Shown here in pieces: positions 41,884 through 50,161 of a DNA stretch of 58,095 nt (position 1 is the first letter of the stretch; each line of letters opens with the position of its first letter). This DNA comes from Prevotellaceae bacterium UBA2738 (GTDB taxonomy: Bacteria > Bacteroidota > Bacteroidia > Bacteroidales > Bacteroidaceae), in contig DEJW01000044.1 of NCBI GenBank assembly GCA_002353585.1, forward strand, positions 1-58,095. Direction: 5' to 3'. The notes under the pieces are model-generated. The model was not told where the DNA came from. It searched no databases and saw nothing but the letters and a program-made list of their open reading frames with translations. Both the position numbers and the translations under genes were made by a program.

Positions 41884-43784
41884 TGCTGACCGATTTCCTG
41901 CCAACGACGAAGAAAGAGTGTGAGCTGCGAGGCTGGACAGAGCTTGATGTCATACTCTTTTCGGGCGACGCCTATGTTGACCACCCGTCATTCGGTGCCG
42001 CTGTCATAGGGCGTACCCTTGAGGCAGCAGGTTATCGTGTGGCTATAGTGCCGCAACCAGACTGGCACGGTGACTACCGCGACTTCAAGAAACTGGGACG
42101 TCCGCGCCTCTTTTTCGGCATATCGCCAGGTGCGATGGACTCTATGGTCAACAAATACACCGCCAACCGTCGTCTGCGCTCTGAGGATGCCTATTCACCC
42201 GATGGCAGACACGACTGCCGTCCTGAATACCCCACCATAGTCTATACCAAGATACTTAAGCAACTATTTCCTGATGTGCCCGTCATACTGGGCGGAATAG
42301 AGGCATCGCTGCGTCGCGTGACTCATTATGACTACTGGAGCGACAGTCTGCGTCCCTGCATTCTGTGTGAATCGGGTGCCGACATGATAACCTACGGCAT
42401 GGGCGAGAAGGTCACTCTTGCCATAGCTCAGGCACTATCCGAGGGCAAGCAACTCAGCGAGTTGCGCAATATACCTCAGATAGTCTATATCGCCCCAGGC
42501 AACGAACTCACCATCACCCCCGACGATATAGTCCTGCACTCCCATGAGCAGTGCCTGCGTGACAAGCGCGCCCAGGCAGAGAATTTTCGTCATGTGGAGG
42601 AGGAGTCTAATAAATACCACGCTCAGAGACTTATCCAGCCCCTGCAGGGCGATAATTATCAATTGTCAATTGTCAATTGTCAACTATCAACTCCCTGCGT
42701 AGTCATCAATCCTCCTTATCCGCCCATGACTACGGCTGAGATAGATGCCTCGTTCGACCTGCCATACCAGCGTGTGCCTCACCCTAAATATAAAGGTAAG
42801 CGCATACCTGCCTACGAGATGATTAAGTTCTCCGTAAACCTACACAGAGGCTGTTTCGGCGGATGTGCCTTCTGCACCATCTCTGCTCATCAGGGTAAGT
42901 TCATAGCTTGTCGTAGCAAGGAGAGCATACTGCGTGAGGTGAAGCAGGTGGTTAAGTTGCCCGACTTCAAAGGCTACCTCAGCGACCTCGGCGGTCCGTC
43001 AGCCAATATGTACGGCATGCACGGCAAGAACCTCAAGGCGTGTGAGGTGTGTAAGAAGCCCTCCTGCCTGCACCCCAGGGTGTGTCCTAACCTCATGACC
43101 GACCACTCCGCCCTGCTCGACATCTACCATGCCGTAGATGCCCTGCCTGAAGTGAAGAAGAGCTTCATAGGCTCAGGCGTGCGCTATGACCTGCTCTTGC
43201 ATCACAGCGACGATGAGAAGAGCAATGAGGCAGCACGCCAATACACTCGCGAACTCATCACCCGTCACGTCAGCGGACGCCTGAAGGTGGCACCCGAGCA
43301 TACCTCAGATACGGTGCTCAACTACATGCGCAAACCCTCCTTCCAACTCTTCTACGACTTCAAGCGCATCTTCGATCGCATAAACAAAGAAGAAGGTTTG
43401 CGCCAGCAGCTCATCCCTTACTTCATCTCTTCTCACCCCGGTTGCCGTGAGAAGGACATGGCACAGCTTGCTGACCTGACCAAGAAAATGGGCTACAAAC
43501 TGGAGCAGGTGCAGGATTTCACTCCCACACCCATGACCACCGCCACCGAGATGTTCTACACTGGTTACGACCCTTACACCCTCGAACCCGTCTTCACTGC
43601 CAAAACCCAAAAAGAGAAGCTCGCCCAGCGTCAGTATTTCTTCTGGTATAAAGACGCTCCCCAATCCTCTCGCAAGGAATCCCATTCGCATAGAGAGCAG
43701 CCCTCACGCAAGGATGCATCCTCACATAAAAAGAAATCCTATAACCCCAATTTCCAACCAAAGAAAAAGAAGAAGAGCATCTAA
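41883..43784 (+). CDS. YgiQ-family radical SAM protein
   Basis: Radical SAM enzyme of 633 residues, YgiQ/UPF0313 family; reaction unknown. Starts at GTG 41883, giving the family N-terminus LTDFLPTTKKECELRGWTEL. Seen: a B12-binding-like N-terminal fold (DVILFSGDAYVDHPSFGAAV), the iron-sulfur motif GCFGGCAFC with Cys324, Cys328 and Cys331, a second Cys group (CEVCKKPSCLHPRVCPN), and a basic C-terminal tail with SHRE/SRKD repeats ending KKKKKSI. Odd: residues about 257-270 (YQLSIVNCQLSTP) are encoded by a heptamer tandem tract and look like an insertion just before the conserved VVINPPYPPMTTAEIDASF. Confidence 0.92.
   Translation: MLTDFLPTTKKECELRGWTELDVILFSGDAYVDHPSFGAAVIGRTLEAAGYRVAIVPQPDWHGDYRDFKKLGRPRLFFGISPGAMDSMVNKYTANRRLRSEDAYSPDGRHDCRPEYPTIVYTKILKQLFPDVPVILGGIEASLRRVTHYDYWSDSLRPCILCESGADMITYGMGEKVTLAIAQALSEGKQLSELRNIPQIVYIAPGNELTITPDDIVLHSHEQCLRDKRAQAENFRHVEEESNKYHAQRLIQPLQGDNYQLSIVNCQLSTPCVVINPPYPPMTTAEIDASFDLPYQRVPHPKYKGKRIPAYEMIKFSVNLHRGCFGGCAFCTISAHQGKFIACRSKESILREVKQVVKLPDFKGYLSDLGGPSANMYGMHGKNLKACEVCKKPSCLHPRVCPNLMTDHSALLDIYHAVDALPEVKKSFIGSGVRYDLLLHHSDDEKSNEAARQYTRELITRHVSGRLKVAPEHTSDTVLNYMRKPSFQLFYDFKRIFDRINKEEGLRQQLIPYFISSHPGCREKDMAQLADLTKKMGYKLEQVQDFTPTPMTTATEMFYTGYDPYTLEPVFTAKTQKEKLAQRQYFFWYKDAPQSSRKESHSHREQPSRKDASSHKKKSYNPNFQPKKKKKSI
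42655..42689 (+). repeat. Heptamer tandem tract inside the ygiQ coding region
   Basis: Five units in register, ATTATCA, ATTGTCA, ATTGTCA, ATTGTCA, ACTATCA. The reading frame stays open through it. Same family and same sense orientation as the intergenic tracts. Confidence 0.85.
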
Positions 43785-43803
43785 TCCCTCTAAAAAAACA
43801 ATA

Positions 43804-43829
43804 AACGCCGGGCTGTAAGGCTCGGCGTT
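43804..43829. terminator. Hairpin terminator between ygiQ and GH28 genes
   Basis: A 10-bp stem (43804-43813 with 43820-43829, one G-T pair) with a 6-nt loop. On the minus strand a T-rich run follows (TTTATTGTTTTTTT), so it is best suited to end the GH28 gene, but it can serve both converging genes. Confidence 0.75.
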
Positions 43830-43861
43830 CTCTTGTATATATGAATAATGTATGTGTTCTT

Positions 43862-45262
43862 TTACTTTTTGATAAGTGTGCCCAACTTGGTGAGGGTAAC
43901 TTCCTTGAGCTTGATGTCGCAATCAGGATCGATGTCGGTGTTTGCCTCACGATAGGTGATGGTTGAGTTGTTGATATCAATGTTGTGTATGGTGCCTGGT
44001 GCGCCTTTGGCTGTGATGCCGATGCGGGCATTGTTACACAAGAGGTTTGAGATGTGTATGCCCTGGAATTCAGGTACCCACTCGGTGCCTACAGCGCCCT
44101 CGGTCTTGTAAATGGCTTCGTTGATGTAGTCGGTCTCGAATCCTATTGCTTCGTCGCGCACTCTGTCGAGTATGGTGTTCCAGATATAGATGTTGTCGGT
44201 CTTACCACCACGGCTGGTGAAGCTCTTGAAACGCAGTCCTGTTTCTGAGTTTAGTATGGTGTTGTTGTACACGCATACATCGTGTATGCCAGAGGCAAAC
44301 TCAGAGCCTACGTCGAAACCTCCATGAGCGTATAGCACTACGTTAGCAGAAACAATGACATCACTCATTGGCTGGTGGTCAAAGGCGCGCTTACCTGTTG
44401 CCGCCTTCAGTGATATACCGTCATTGCCGCAGTCGATGGTGTTGTTGACTATGAGCACCTTCTGGCTGGTCTTGAGCACTATGCCGTCGCCGTTCTGTGC
44501 GTTCCAGTCGCCGTTGATGGCTACTCCATCAACGATGAGGTTGGTGCAGTCTTCGAGTTCGAGGTGAAACTTAGGTGAGTCAACCACGGTGACGCCCTGT
44601 ATGAGTGCCTTGTTGCAACCCTTGAAGAATACGGTTGACTGGCGCAGTGCCTCTTGCTCTGTGGCTGTAGCAGCGAAGTTAGGCATTCCGTTGAGGTTGA
44701 AGGGATACCATATCTCTTCTTTGCCTTTCATGGCGGTGGTGCCACCGAGTGCCTTGAGCTGGTCCCATTCGGCCGTGGAGAACTTGGAGCGCTTGGCTGC
44801 GCGCCAGTATATTCCGTTGCCGTTGATTATACCCTGACCTGTGATTGATACGTTCTGGCATCCGAGTGCCGAAACGCCATGCTTAGGCTTAGTGGCTCCT
44901 GCTACGAGGTGCTTAGTGCGATCAGGGGTGATTACGAGCATTGCACCCTTAGAGAGGTGAAGGTCTATGCCAGACTTGAGGTTGATAGGCGCTATAAGCC
45001 ATGAACCTTCAGGAATAAAAACCTGACCGCCGCCCTTGGCAGCGAGGTTGTCAATGGCTGTCTGTATAGCCTTGGTGCAGTCGGTGATGCCGTCGCCCAC
45101 AGCTCCATACTCAGCTACGTTGATGCGAGCCTCCTTGATTACGGGCTGCTCTGCCTGCTGTATATTGATAGGCAGGTCTTTGTAGAACTTGCTATAGTCG
45201 GCAGCAAACGTTGCGGCTACAGCAGCAAAGGTAATGAATGTAGTTAAAATGATTCGTTTCAT
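43862..45262 (-). CDS. Exported GH28 polygalacturonase-family glycosidase
   Basis: Beta-helix pectin hydrolase of 466 residues with a signal peptide ending TFAAD. Seen: N-terminal VAEYGAVGDGITDCTKAIQ, then the GH28 sites: NGDG (Asp259) for the usual NTD, GNDG (Asn280-Asp281) for the usual DD, HGGFDVGSE (His313) for GHG, and RFK (344-346) for RIK. The first Asp of the DD pair, which in fungal polygalacturonases is the general acid, is Asn here, so activity or substrate may differ (for example an exo-enzyme or rhamnogalacturonan type). It lies 43 nt after pfkA on the same strand. Confidence 0.9.
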   Translation of the reverse strand: MKRIILTTFITFAAVAATFAADYSKFYKDLPINIQQAEQPVIKEARINVAEYGAVGDGITDCTKAIQTAIDNLAAKGGGQVFIPEGSWLIAPINLKSGIDLHLSKGAMLVITPDRTKHLVAGATKPKHGVSALGCQNVSITGQGIINGNGIYWRAAKRSKFSTAEWDQLKALGGTTAMKGKEEIWYPFNLNGMPNFAATATEQEALRQSTVFFKGCNKALIQGVTVVDSPKFHLELEDCTNLIVDGVAINGDWNAQNGDGIVLKTSQKVLIVNNTIDCGNDGISLKAATGKRAFDHQPMSDVIVSANVVLYAHGGFDVGSEFASGIHDVCVYNNTILNSETGLRFKSFTSRGGKTDNIYIWNTILDRVRDEAIGFETDYINEAIYKTEGAVGTEWVPEFQGIHISNLLCNNARIGITAKGAPGTIHNIDINNSTITYREANTDIDPDCDIKLKEVTLTKLGTLIKK

Positions 45263-45305
45263 AATGGAGTTAGTATTTTAGTAATTATAGTATCTTATAC
45301 AGATA

Positions 45306-46283
45306 TTATATGCTCAGCTCGTTGAGCACCTCGACAAAGCGGTGGTCGAGACCTTTGTCAGTGCGGATAGCCTCTGAGAACGGCACGAGGACAGCATCGC
45401 CCATGCGGTAGCCTATCATGGCGTTGCGCTGACCACGCTTGAGAGCCTCGATGGCACCTGCACCCATGCAACTGGCAAGGATGCGGTCTTGAGCTGTTGG
45501 GGTACCACCACGCTGCAGGTGACCGAGGATAGATACGCGCACGTCGTACTCAGGGAACTCCTTCCTTACGCGGTCGGCGTAGTACATGGCACCGCACTTG
45601 GGTGATTCAGACACGATGACGATGCATGATTTCTTACTCTTGCGTATGCCGCGCTTCATGAATTCGGCGAGCTGGTCTTCGTCGGTCTGCTCCTCAGGGA
45701 TTATGGCAGCCTCTGCTCCACAGGCTATGGCGCTGCTGAGAGCCAGGAAACCAGCGTCGCGTCCCATCACCTCGACGAAGAATATGCGCTCGTGAGACTG
45801 TGCGGTGTCGCGTATGCGGTCAACGCACTCCATGATGGTGTTCATAGTGGTGTCGTAACCGATGGTGGAATCAGTGCCGTAGAGATCGTTGTCGATGGTG
45901 CCGGGGAGTCCGATACATGGTACATCAAACTCGTCAGCGAACTCACGAGCGCCGGAGAGAGTGCCGTTGCCGCCGATGGCGATAAGTGCGTCGATGCCGT
46001 GTTCCTTCATATTCTCGTATGCTTGCTGGCGTCCCTCATAGGTACGAAAAGCCTCAGAGCGTGCGGTGCGCAGTATGGTGCCACCCCTGTTGATGATGCC
46101 CGATACATCCTCGGTGGTAAGATCCTTGATGTCGCCGTTGATGAGTCCTTCCCAACCGCGGTAGATGCCTTTGATTTTGAAACCATTGTATATGCCAGCC
46201 CTGGTGACAGCGCGGATTGCAGCGTTCATGCCCGGTGCGTCACCACCTGAAGTGAGAACACCGATAGTTTGAATTTTTGCCAT
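45306..46283 (-). CDS. pfkA: ATP-dependent 6-phosphofructokinase
   Basis: Phosphorylates fructose 6-phosphate in glycolysis. 325 residues. Seen: TSGGDAPGMNAAIR (11-24), the substrate and catalytic segment GLPGTIDND (catalytic base Asp131), EVMGRDAG, and the C-terminal LGHLQRGGTPTAQDR. The Gly of PGTIDND, where PPi enzymes carry Lys, indicates ATP use. Odd: the nucleotide loop is GGNGT (104-108), with Asn106 where E. coli PfkA has the Mg-binding Asp of GGDGS. It starts 18 nt after nhaD, probably in one operon. Confidence 0.94.
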   Translation of the reverse strand: MAKIQTIGVLTSGGDAPGMNAAIRAVTRAGIYNGFKIKGIYRGWEGLINGDIKDLTTEDVSGIINRGGTILRTARSEAFRTYEGRQQAYENMKEHGIDALIAIGGNGTLSGAREFADEFDVPCIGLPGTIDNDLYGTDSTIGYDTTMNTIMECVDRIRDTAQSHERIFFVEVMGRDAGFLALSSAIACGAEAAIIPEEQTDEDQLAEFMKRGIRKSKKSCIVIVSESPKCGAMYYADRVRKEFPEYDVRVSILGHLQRGGTPTAQDRILASCMGAGAIEALKRGQRNAMIGYRMGDAVLVPFSEAIRTDKGLDHRFVEVLNELSI

Positions 46284-46301
46284 AGTGATAATATTTGTTT
46301 T

Positions 46302-47672
46302 TTAAGCGATTATACAAAGTGCTACGAATGCCAGAATACCTGACAGGAGTGTCAGCGGAGTGATGTGGCGGAAATACCACTTGAGTGATATGCTCTGCAT
46401 CTGCATCATCACTATGCCGCTGATAGAACCGATGGCAAGAATACTACCACCTACGGCTGTGCCGAATGAGAGCACCTTCCAGTATGCTCCGTTCACGGAG
46501 TAGTAGGGCAAAGTGGATGAAACTTCGTGCAAGGATATCATGGTTACGCATGATGCGAAGCTATCTAATATAGTGCTGATGAGTGCTGTTATACCACCTA
46601 TAATCCAGATATTGCCTATGAGGGTGTCTATCTGTTCGGCAAACCAGTGCATGGCACCAGTCTCGGTAACTACAGCTACGGCGAGCATTACGCCGATGAT
46701 GTATAGTATCTGCTGTATGGAGTTATACTGCATCTTTTGTGGTGTGTCGTCATAGCTGATGCGTCGCTTCTGGTTGTTAAAGAGTGTATGGTTAAATACT
46801 TCATTAACTATCCATAGCAGACTGAGCGTGCATAGTGCGCCAAGGAAAGGAGGCAACTGGGTGATGGCGGTAAATGTCGGGATAAACCACAATCCACCGA
46901 TGCCCACAAGGAACATTATAAAGCGTTGCCATACTTTGAGATTAGTGTCATCACCACGATAGGGCAGTGACGGGCGCTCTATGTCAACATTCTCAGGGAG
47001 CCTCATGCTTACGATGAACGTAGGCAGAGCCCATGCAATGAAACATGGCAGTGCCATAGCTAACGTGTAGTTAGAGGCTGTGATAGCTCCCTTGTTCCAC
47101 AATACCAGACCTACGGGGTCGCCGATAACGGTGAGTGCACCACCAAAGATGACTGCCAGCAGTACCATAGAGCCATAAAGCTTGCGATCTTTAGTGCGAG
47201 GAAGTATGATATTGGTAACCGTGAGCATGAGTACGATTGCTGAGATGTTGTCAAGATTGGCTGATATAAGGAAAGTGAATGCCGTGAGTTTCCACAATAG
47301 CAGACGGCTATTCTTGGTGCGAATCCACAGGGCAAGGAAATCGAAGCAACCATTCGTGTGCAGAATATTGACGATGCTCATGGTGGCAAGCAGGAAGAGT
47401 GCTATAGAGGCAGCCTGTCCCAAATAGGGCAGGAAAATGTGCTTGGCAATATACTGCTTCACTACCACGCTATTAGGCTGTATGCCAGCCAAAAAAGACT
47501 GATAGCCCTCCATGTGGCGGCTCTCCACGAAGTCGGCACCGAAACTGATATACAATACCCAGCCCAACGTACAAGCAAAGACCGCTACGGCAGCCTTGTT
47601 GATATGAGTCTGGCGCTCCGTGGCTATAAAGAGGAGGCTGACTATCAGTATCGCAGTGATGAGTATCGTCAT
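46302..47672 (-). CDS. nhaD: NhaD-type Na+/H+ antiporter
   Basis: Inner-membrane antiporter of 456 residues with about 12 spans, exporting sodium against protons. Seen: the ion-transporter-superfamily helices with FLISANLDNISAIVLMLTV and VIFGGALTVIGDPVGLVLWNKG in the first half, and the mirrored GGITALISTILDSFASCVTM and FGTAVGGSILAIGSISGIVMM in the second. These motifs fit NhaD better than ArsB or DASS carriers. It has its own promoter and is transcribed away from the neighbouring ATP synthase operon; a link to ion-gradient homeostasis is plausible. Confidence 0.9.
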   Translation of the reverse strand: MTILITAILIVSLLFIATERQTHINKAAVAVFACTLGWVLYISFGADFVESRHMEGYQSFLAGIQPNSVVVKQYIAKHIFLPYLGQAASIALFLLATMSIVNILHTNGCFDFLALWIRTKNSRLLLWKLTAFTFLISANLDNISAIVLMLTVTNIILPRTKDRKLYGSMVLLAVIFGGALTVIGDPVGLVLWNKGAITASNYTLAMALPCFIAWALPTFIVSMRLPENVDIERPSLPYRGDDTNLKVWQRFIMFLVGIGGLWFIPTFTAITQLPPFLGALCTLSLLWIVNEVFNHTLFNNQKRRISYDDTPQKMQYNSIQQILYIIGVMLAVAVVTETGAMHWFAEQIDTLIGNIWIIGGITALISTILDSFASCVTMISLHEVSSTLPYYSVNGAYWKVLSFGTAVGGSILAIGSISGIVMMQMQSISLKWYFRHITPLTLLSGILAFVALCIIA

Positions 47673-47730
47673 ATTGTTAGAAATGCTTTTATTATATAAA
47701 TAAGGTGTGTGAACAAGAATATTTTGAGTA

Positions 47731-47761
47731 CAAAAATAACACTTTTTTTGTTATCAGCAAA
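47731..47761 (-). promoter_or_regulatory. nhaD promoter
   Basis: TTTG (47761-47758), 19 bp, TATTTTTG (47738-47731) on the minus strand, about 60 nt before the nhaD ATG. Confidence 0.7.
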
Positions 47762-47985
47762 AAAAACAAGGAAAAATTATGCTTGTGAAGGGGTTTTTAG
47801 TAGCAAATGGACAAAAATAGAACACAAGATGAAACGAAAAGAGGTTGATACAGGACGCATCAACCTCCGTGGCGATTTCGTTGGGAAATAAAAAAATACG
47901 AAATCTTAGATGGGGGCAAAGTTATGTATAATTGTTGTAATCTGCAAGAAAAACTCGTCAAAAGTGTTTTTTTTCTCCAAAAATA
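47762..47985. other. nhaD-atpD intergenic region with two perfect inverted repeats
   Basis: GAGGTTGAT (47841-47849) and ATCAACCTC (47859-47867) form a 9-bp stem with a 9-nt loop. GATTTCGT (47874-47881) and ACGAAATC (47898-47905) form an 8-bp stem with a 16-nt loop. A possible 20-residue ORF (47829-47891, MKRKEVDTGR...) overlaps both stems. Neither stem is followed by a T-run, so a small RNA, a tiny peptide gene or a regulator site are all open. Confidence 0.4.
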
Positions 47986-48016
47986 TTTGCAGATTCAAAA
48001 ACTTTTGCTAAATTTG
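47986..48016 (+). promoter_or_regulatory. ATP synthase operon promoter
   Basis: TTTG (47986-47989), 19 bp, TAAATTTG (48009-48016), 56 nt before the atpD ATG. A second -7-like TAACTTTG lies at 48024-48031 without a well-spaced -33 partner. Confidence 0.75.
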
Positions 48017-48072
48017 CGCTCAATAACTTTGTAACTAAAAGAGAACTACAATAACTTTAAACACTAAATATT

Positions 48073-49584
48073 ATGTCGCAAATTACTGGTCATATCTCTC
48101 AGATTATTGGTCCTGTTGTGGATGTGTTCTTTGACACAAAAGGCCAAGAGGCAGAGAAAGTGTTACCTAAAATTCATGATGCTCTTGTAGTAAAGCGCCC
48201 AGACGGTCGTGACCTCATCATCGAAGTGCAGCAGCATATCGGTGAAGATACCGTGCGCACCGTGGCTATGGACAATACCGACGGACTGCAGCGCGGACTG
48301 GAGGTTACACCAACAGGAGCACCTATCACAATGCCTTCAGGTGAACAGATGAAGGGTCGTATGCTTAACGTAATAGGACAGCCTATTGATGGCATGGCTC
48401 CGCTGAAGAAGGATAACCCATACCCCATACATCGTGAGGCACCTAAGTACGAAGAACTTTCTACATCAAAAGAGATGCTCCCTACGGGCATCAAGGTCAT
48501 CGATCTGCTCGAACCATACCTCAAAGGTGGTAAGATTGGTCTGTTTGGTGGTGCCGGTGTAGGTAAGACAGTGCTCATCATGGAACTTATCAACAACATT
48601 GCCAAGGGCGGCAACAACGGTTTCTCTGTATTCGCTGGTGTTGGTGAACGTACTCGTGAGGGTAACGATCTGATACGTGAGATGATTGAGTCTGGCGTTA
48701 TTAAGTATGGCGACAAATTCAAAGAGGCGATGGCTCAGGGCAAGTGGGACCTCTCACTTGTTGACCCTGAAGAGTTGAAGAAATCACAGGCCACACTCGT
48801 ATATGGACAGATGAACGAGCCACCAGGCGCACGTGCGTCAGTAGCGCTGTCAGGACTGACCGTGGCAGAGGAGTTCCGTGACCAAGGTGGTGATATCCTG
48901 TTCTTCATCGACAACATTTTCCGTTTTACACAGGCAGGTTCAGAGGTGTCAGCACTGCTCGGGCGTATGCCATCAGCCGTAGGTTACCAGCCAACACTGG
49001 CATCAGAGATGGGTGCCATGCAGGAGCGCATCACATCAACCAAGACGGGTTCTATCACGTCAGTACAGGCTGTTTATGTGCCTGCCGACGACTTGACTGA
49101 CCCTGCTCCAGCTACCACCTTTACTCACCTTGACGCTACTACAGAACTGTCACGTAACATCGCACAGCTTGGTATATATCCAGCCGTTGATCCATTGGGC
49201 AGTACATCACGTATTCTTGATCCGCTGGTAGTAGGCAAGGCGCACTACGAGTGTGCACAAAGGGTTAAGCAGATACTGCAGAAGTACAAGGAGTTGCAAG
49301 ACATCATCGCAATCCTCGGTATGGACGAGCTCTCAGATGAGGATAAGCTCACCGTAAACCGCGCACGTAGAGTGCAGCGTTTCCTCTCACAGCCATTTGC
49401 CGTGGCAGAACAGTTCACCGGCGTAAAGGGTGAGATGGTAAGCATCGAGGATACTATCAAGGGCTTCAATATGATACTTAACGGCGAGCTCGACGACCTG
49501 CCAGAGCAGGCATTCCTTAATGTGGGTACCATAGAGCAGGCTATCGAGAAGGGTAAGAAACTCCTTGCCCAGGCTCAGGGATAG
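48073..49584 (+). CDS. atpD: ATP synthase F1 subunit beta
   Basis: Catalytic subunit of the F1 head, 503 residues. Seen: Walker A GGAGVGKTV, catalytic-Glu segment GVGERTREGNDL, Walker B ILFFIDNIFRFTQAGSEVSALLGRMPSAVGYQPTL core (conserved DNIFRF and SALLGRMPSA blocks), and the DELSDEDK (DELSEED-type) motif that touches gamma and epsilon. First gene of an order atpD-C-x-B-E-F-H-A-G characteristic of Bacteroidetes and unlike the E. coli order. Confidence 0.98.
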   Translation: MSQITGHISQIIGPVVDVFFDTKGQEAEKVLPKIHDALVVKRPDGRDLIIEVQQHIGEDTVRTVAMDNTDGLQRGLEVTPTGAPITMPSGEQMKGRMLNVIGQPIDGMAPLKKDNPYPIHREAPKYEELSTSKEMLPTGIKVIDLLEPYLKGGKIGLFGGAGVGKTVLIMELINNIAKGGNNGFSVFAGVGERTREGNDLIREMIESGVIKYGDKFKEAMAQGKWDLSLVDPEELKKSQATLVYGQMNEPPGARASVALSGLTVAEEFRDQGGDILFFIDNIFRFTQAGSEVSALLGRMPSAVGYQPTLASEMGAMQERITSTKTGSITSVQAVYVPADDLTDPAPATTFTHLDATTELSRNIAQLGIYPAVDPLGSTSRILDPLVVGKAHYECAQRVKQILQKYKELQDIIAILGMDELSDEDKLTVNRARRVQRFLSQPFAVAEQFTGVKGEMVSIEDTIKGFNMILNGELDDLPEQAFLNVGTIEQAIEKGKKLLAQAQG

Positions 49585-49636
49585 TAATAGTGGAAAAAGG
49601 ACAGAAACTCTTTACATTTACTGAAAGTTTGTACTT

Positions 49637-49879
49637 ATGCTGAAACTAAAGATAGTATCACCCGAGAAAATCCTTTACGAAGGAGACGCTACCAGTGTGA
49701 AAGTGCCTGGAGTGCTCGGTGGTATGGAGATACTGCAAAACCATGCTCCGCTCATATCAGCCCTTACCGCAGGCAAGGTGGAATACACCAATGCCGAGGG
49801 AACGGAGCAGATACAGGTGGCAGGCGGCTTCGTAGAGGTACTGAGAAATAATGTGTCATTGTGCATTGAGCGCCAATGA
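49637..49879 (+). CDS. atpC: ATP synthase F1 subunit epsilon, short form
   Basis: An 80-residue protein holding only the N-terminal beta-sandwich of epsilon (LKLKIVSPEKILYEGDATSV, GGMEILQNHAPLISAL, VAGGFVEVLRNNVSLCIE). The C-terminal helical hairpin that brakes ATP hydrolysis in E. coli (full length about 139) is missing; short epsilon is common in Bacteroidetes. It overlaps the next gene by 4 nt. Confidence 0.95.
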   Translation: MLKLKIVSPEKILYEGDATSVKVPGVLGGMEILQNHAPLISALTAGKVEYTNAEGTEQIQVAGGFVEVLRNNVSLCIERQ

Positions 49880-50151
49880 TGTTGCCTTGGATAGCACTGA
49901 CAATAACCATCTACACCTTATTAGTAATTATATGGGTGAAAGGATTGGGAGCAGTGCAGAAATACCAACCTGACAAGGCGGTCACCTTCTACTTCATAAT
50001 GGCGGCGATACGCTTCACCGTTGCACTGACAGTAGTAGCGCTATACATGCTCTTGAGCACACACACTCGTGAGGAGGCGATGACATTCTGCCTTGCGTTC
50101 TCACTCATGTATGTGGCAATGGTCATTATCTCGATAATGTTAAAACATTAG
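49876..50151 (+). CDS. Small membrane protein in the AtpI position
   Basis: A 91-residue protein with three hydrophobic spans (LPWIALTITIYTLLVIIWV, a middle span around FIMAAIRFTVALTVVALYML, and CLAFSLMYVAMVIISIML). It sits between atpC and atpB, overlapping atpC by 4 nt and 10 nt before atpB. By place and shape it may act as an AtpI-like helper of c-ring assembly or ion loading, but sequence identity to AtpI is not evident to me. Confidence 0.8.
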   Translation: MMLPWIALTITIYTLLVIIWVKGLGAVQKYQPDKAVTFYFIMAAIRFTVALTVVALYMLLSTHTREEAMTFCLAFSLMYVAMVIISIMLKH

Positions 50152-50161
50152 GATTTCTAAT

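Noticed and set aside
47709..47891. 60-residue protein from a GTG start
   Set aside because: The start overlaps the nhaD promoter and the sequence is low in information; only the last 20 codons from the ATG at 47829 are kept as a weak possibility.
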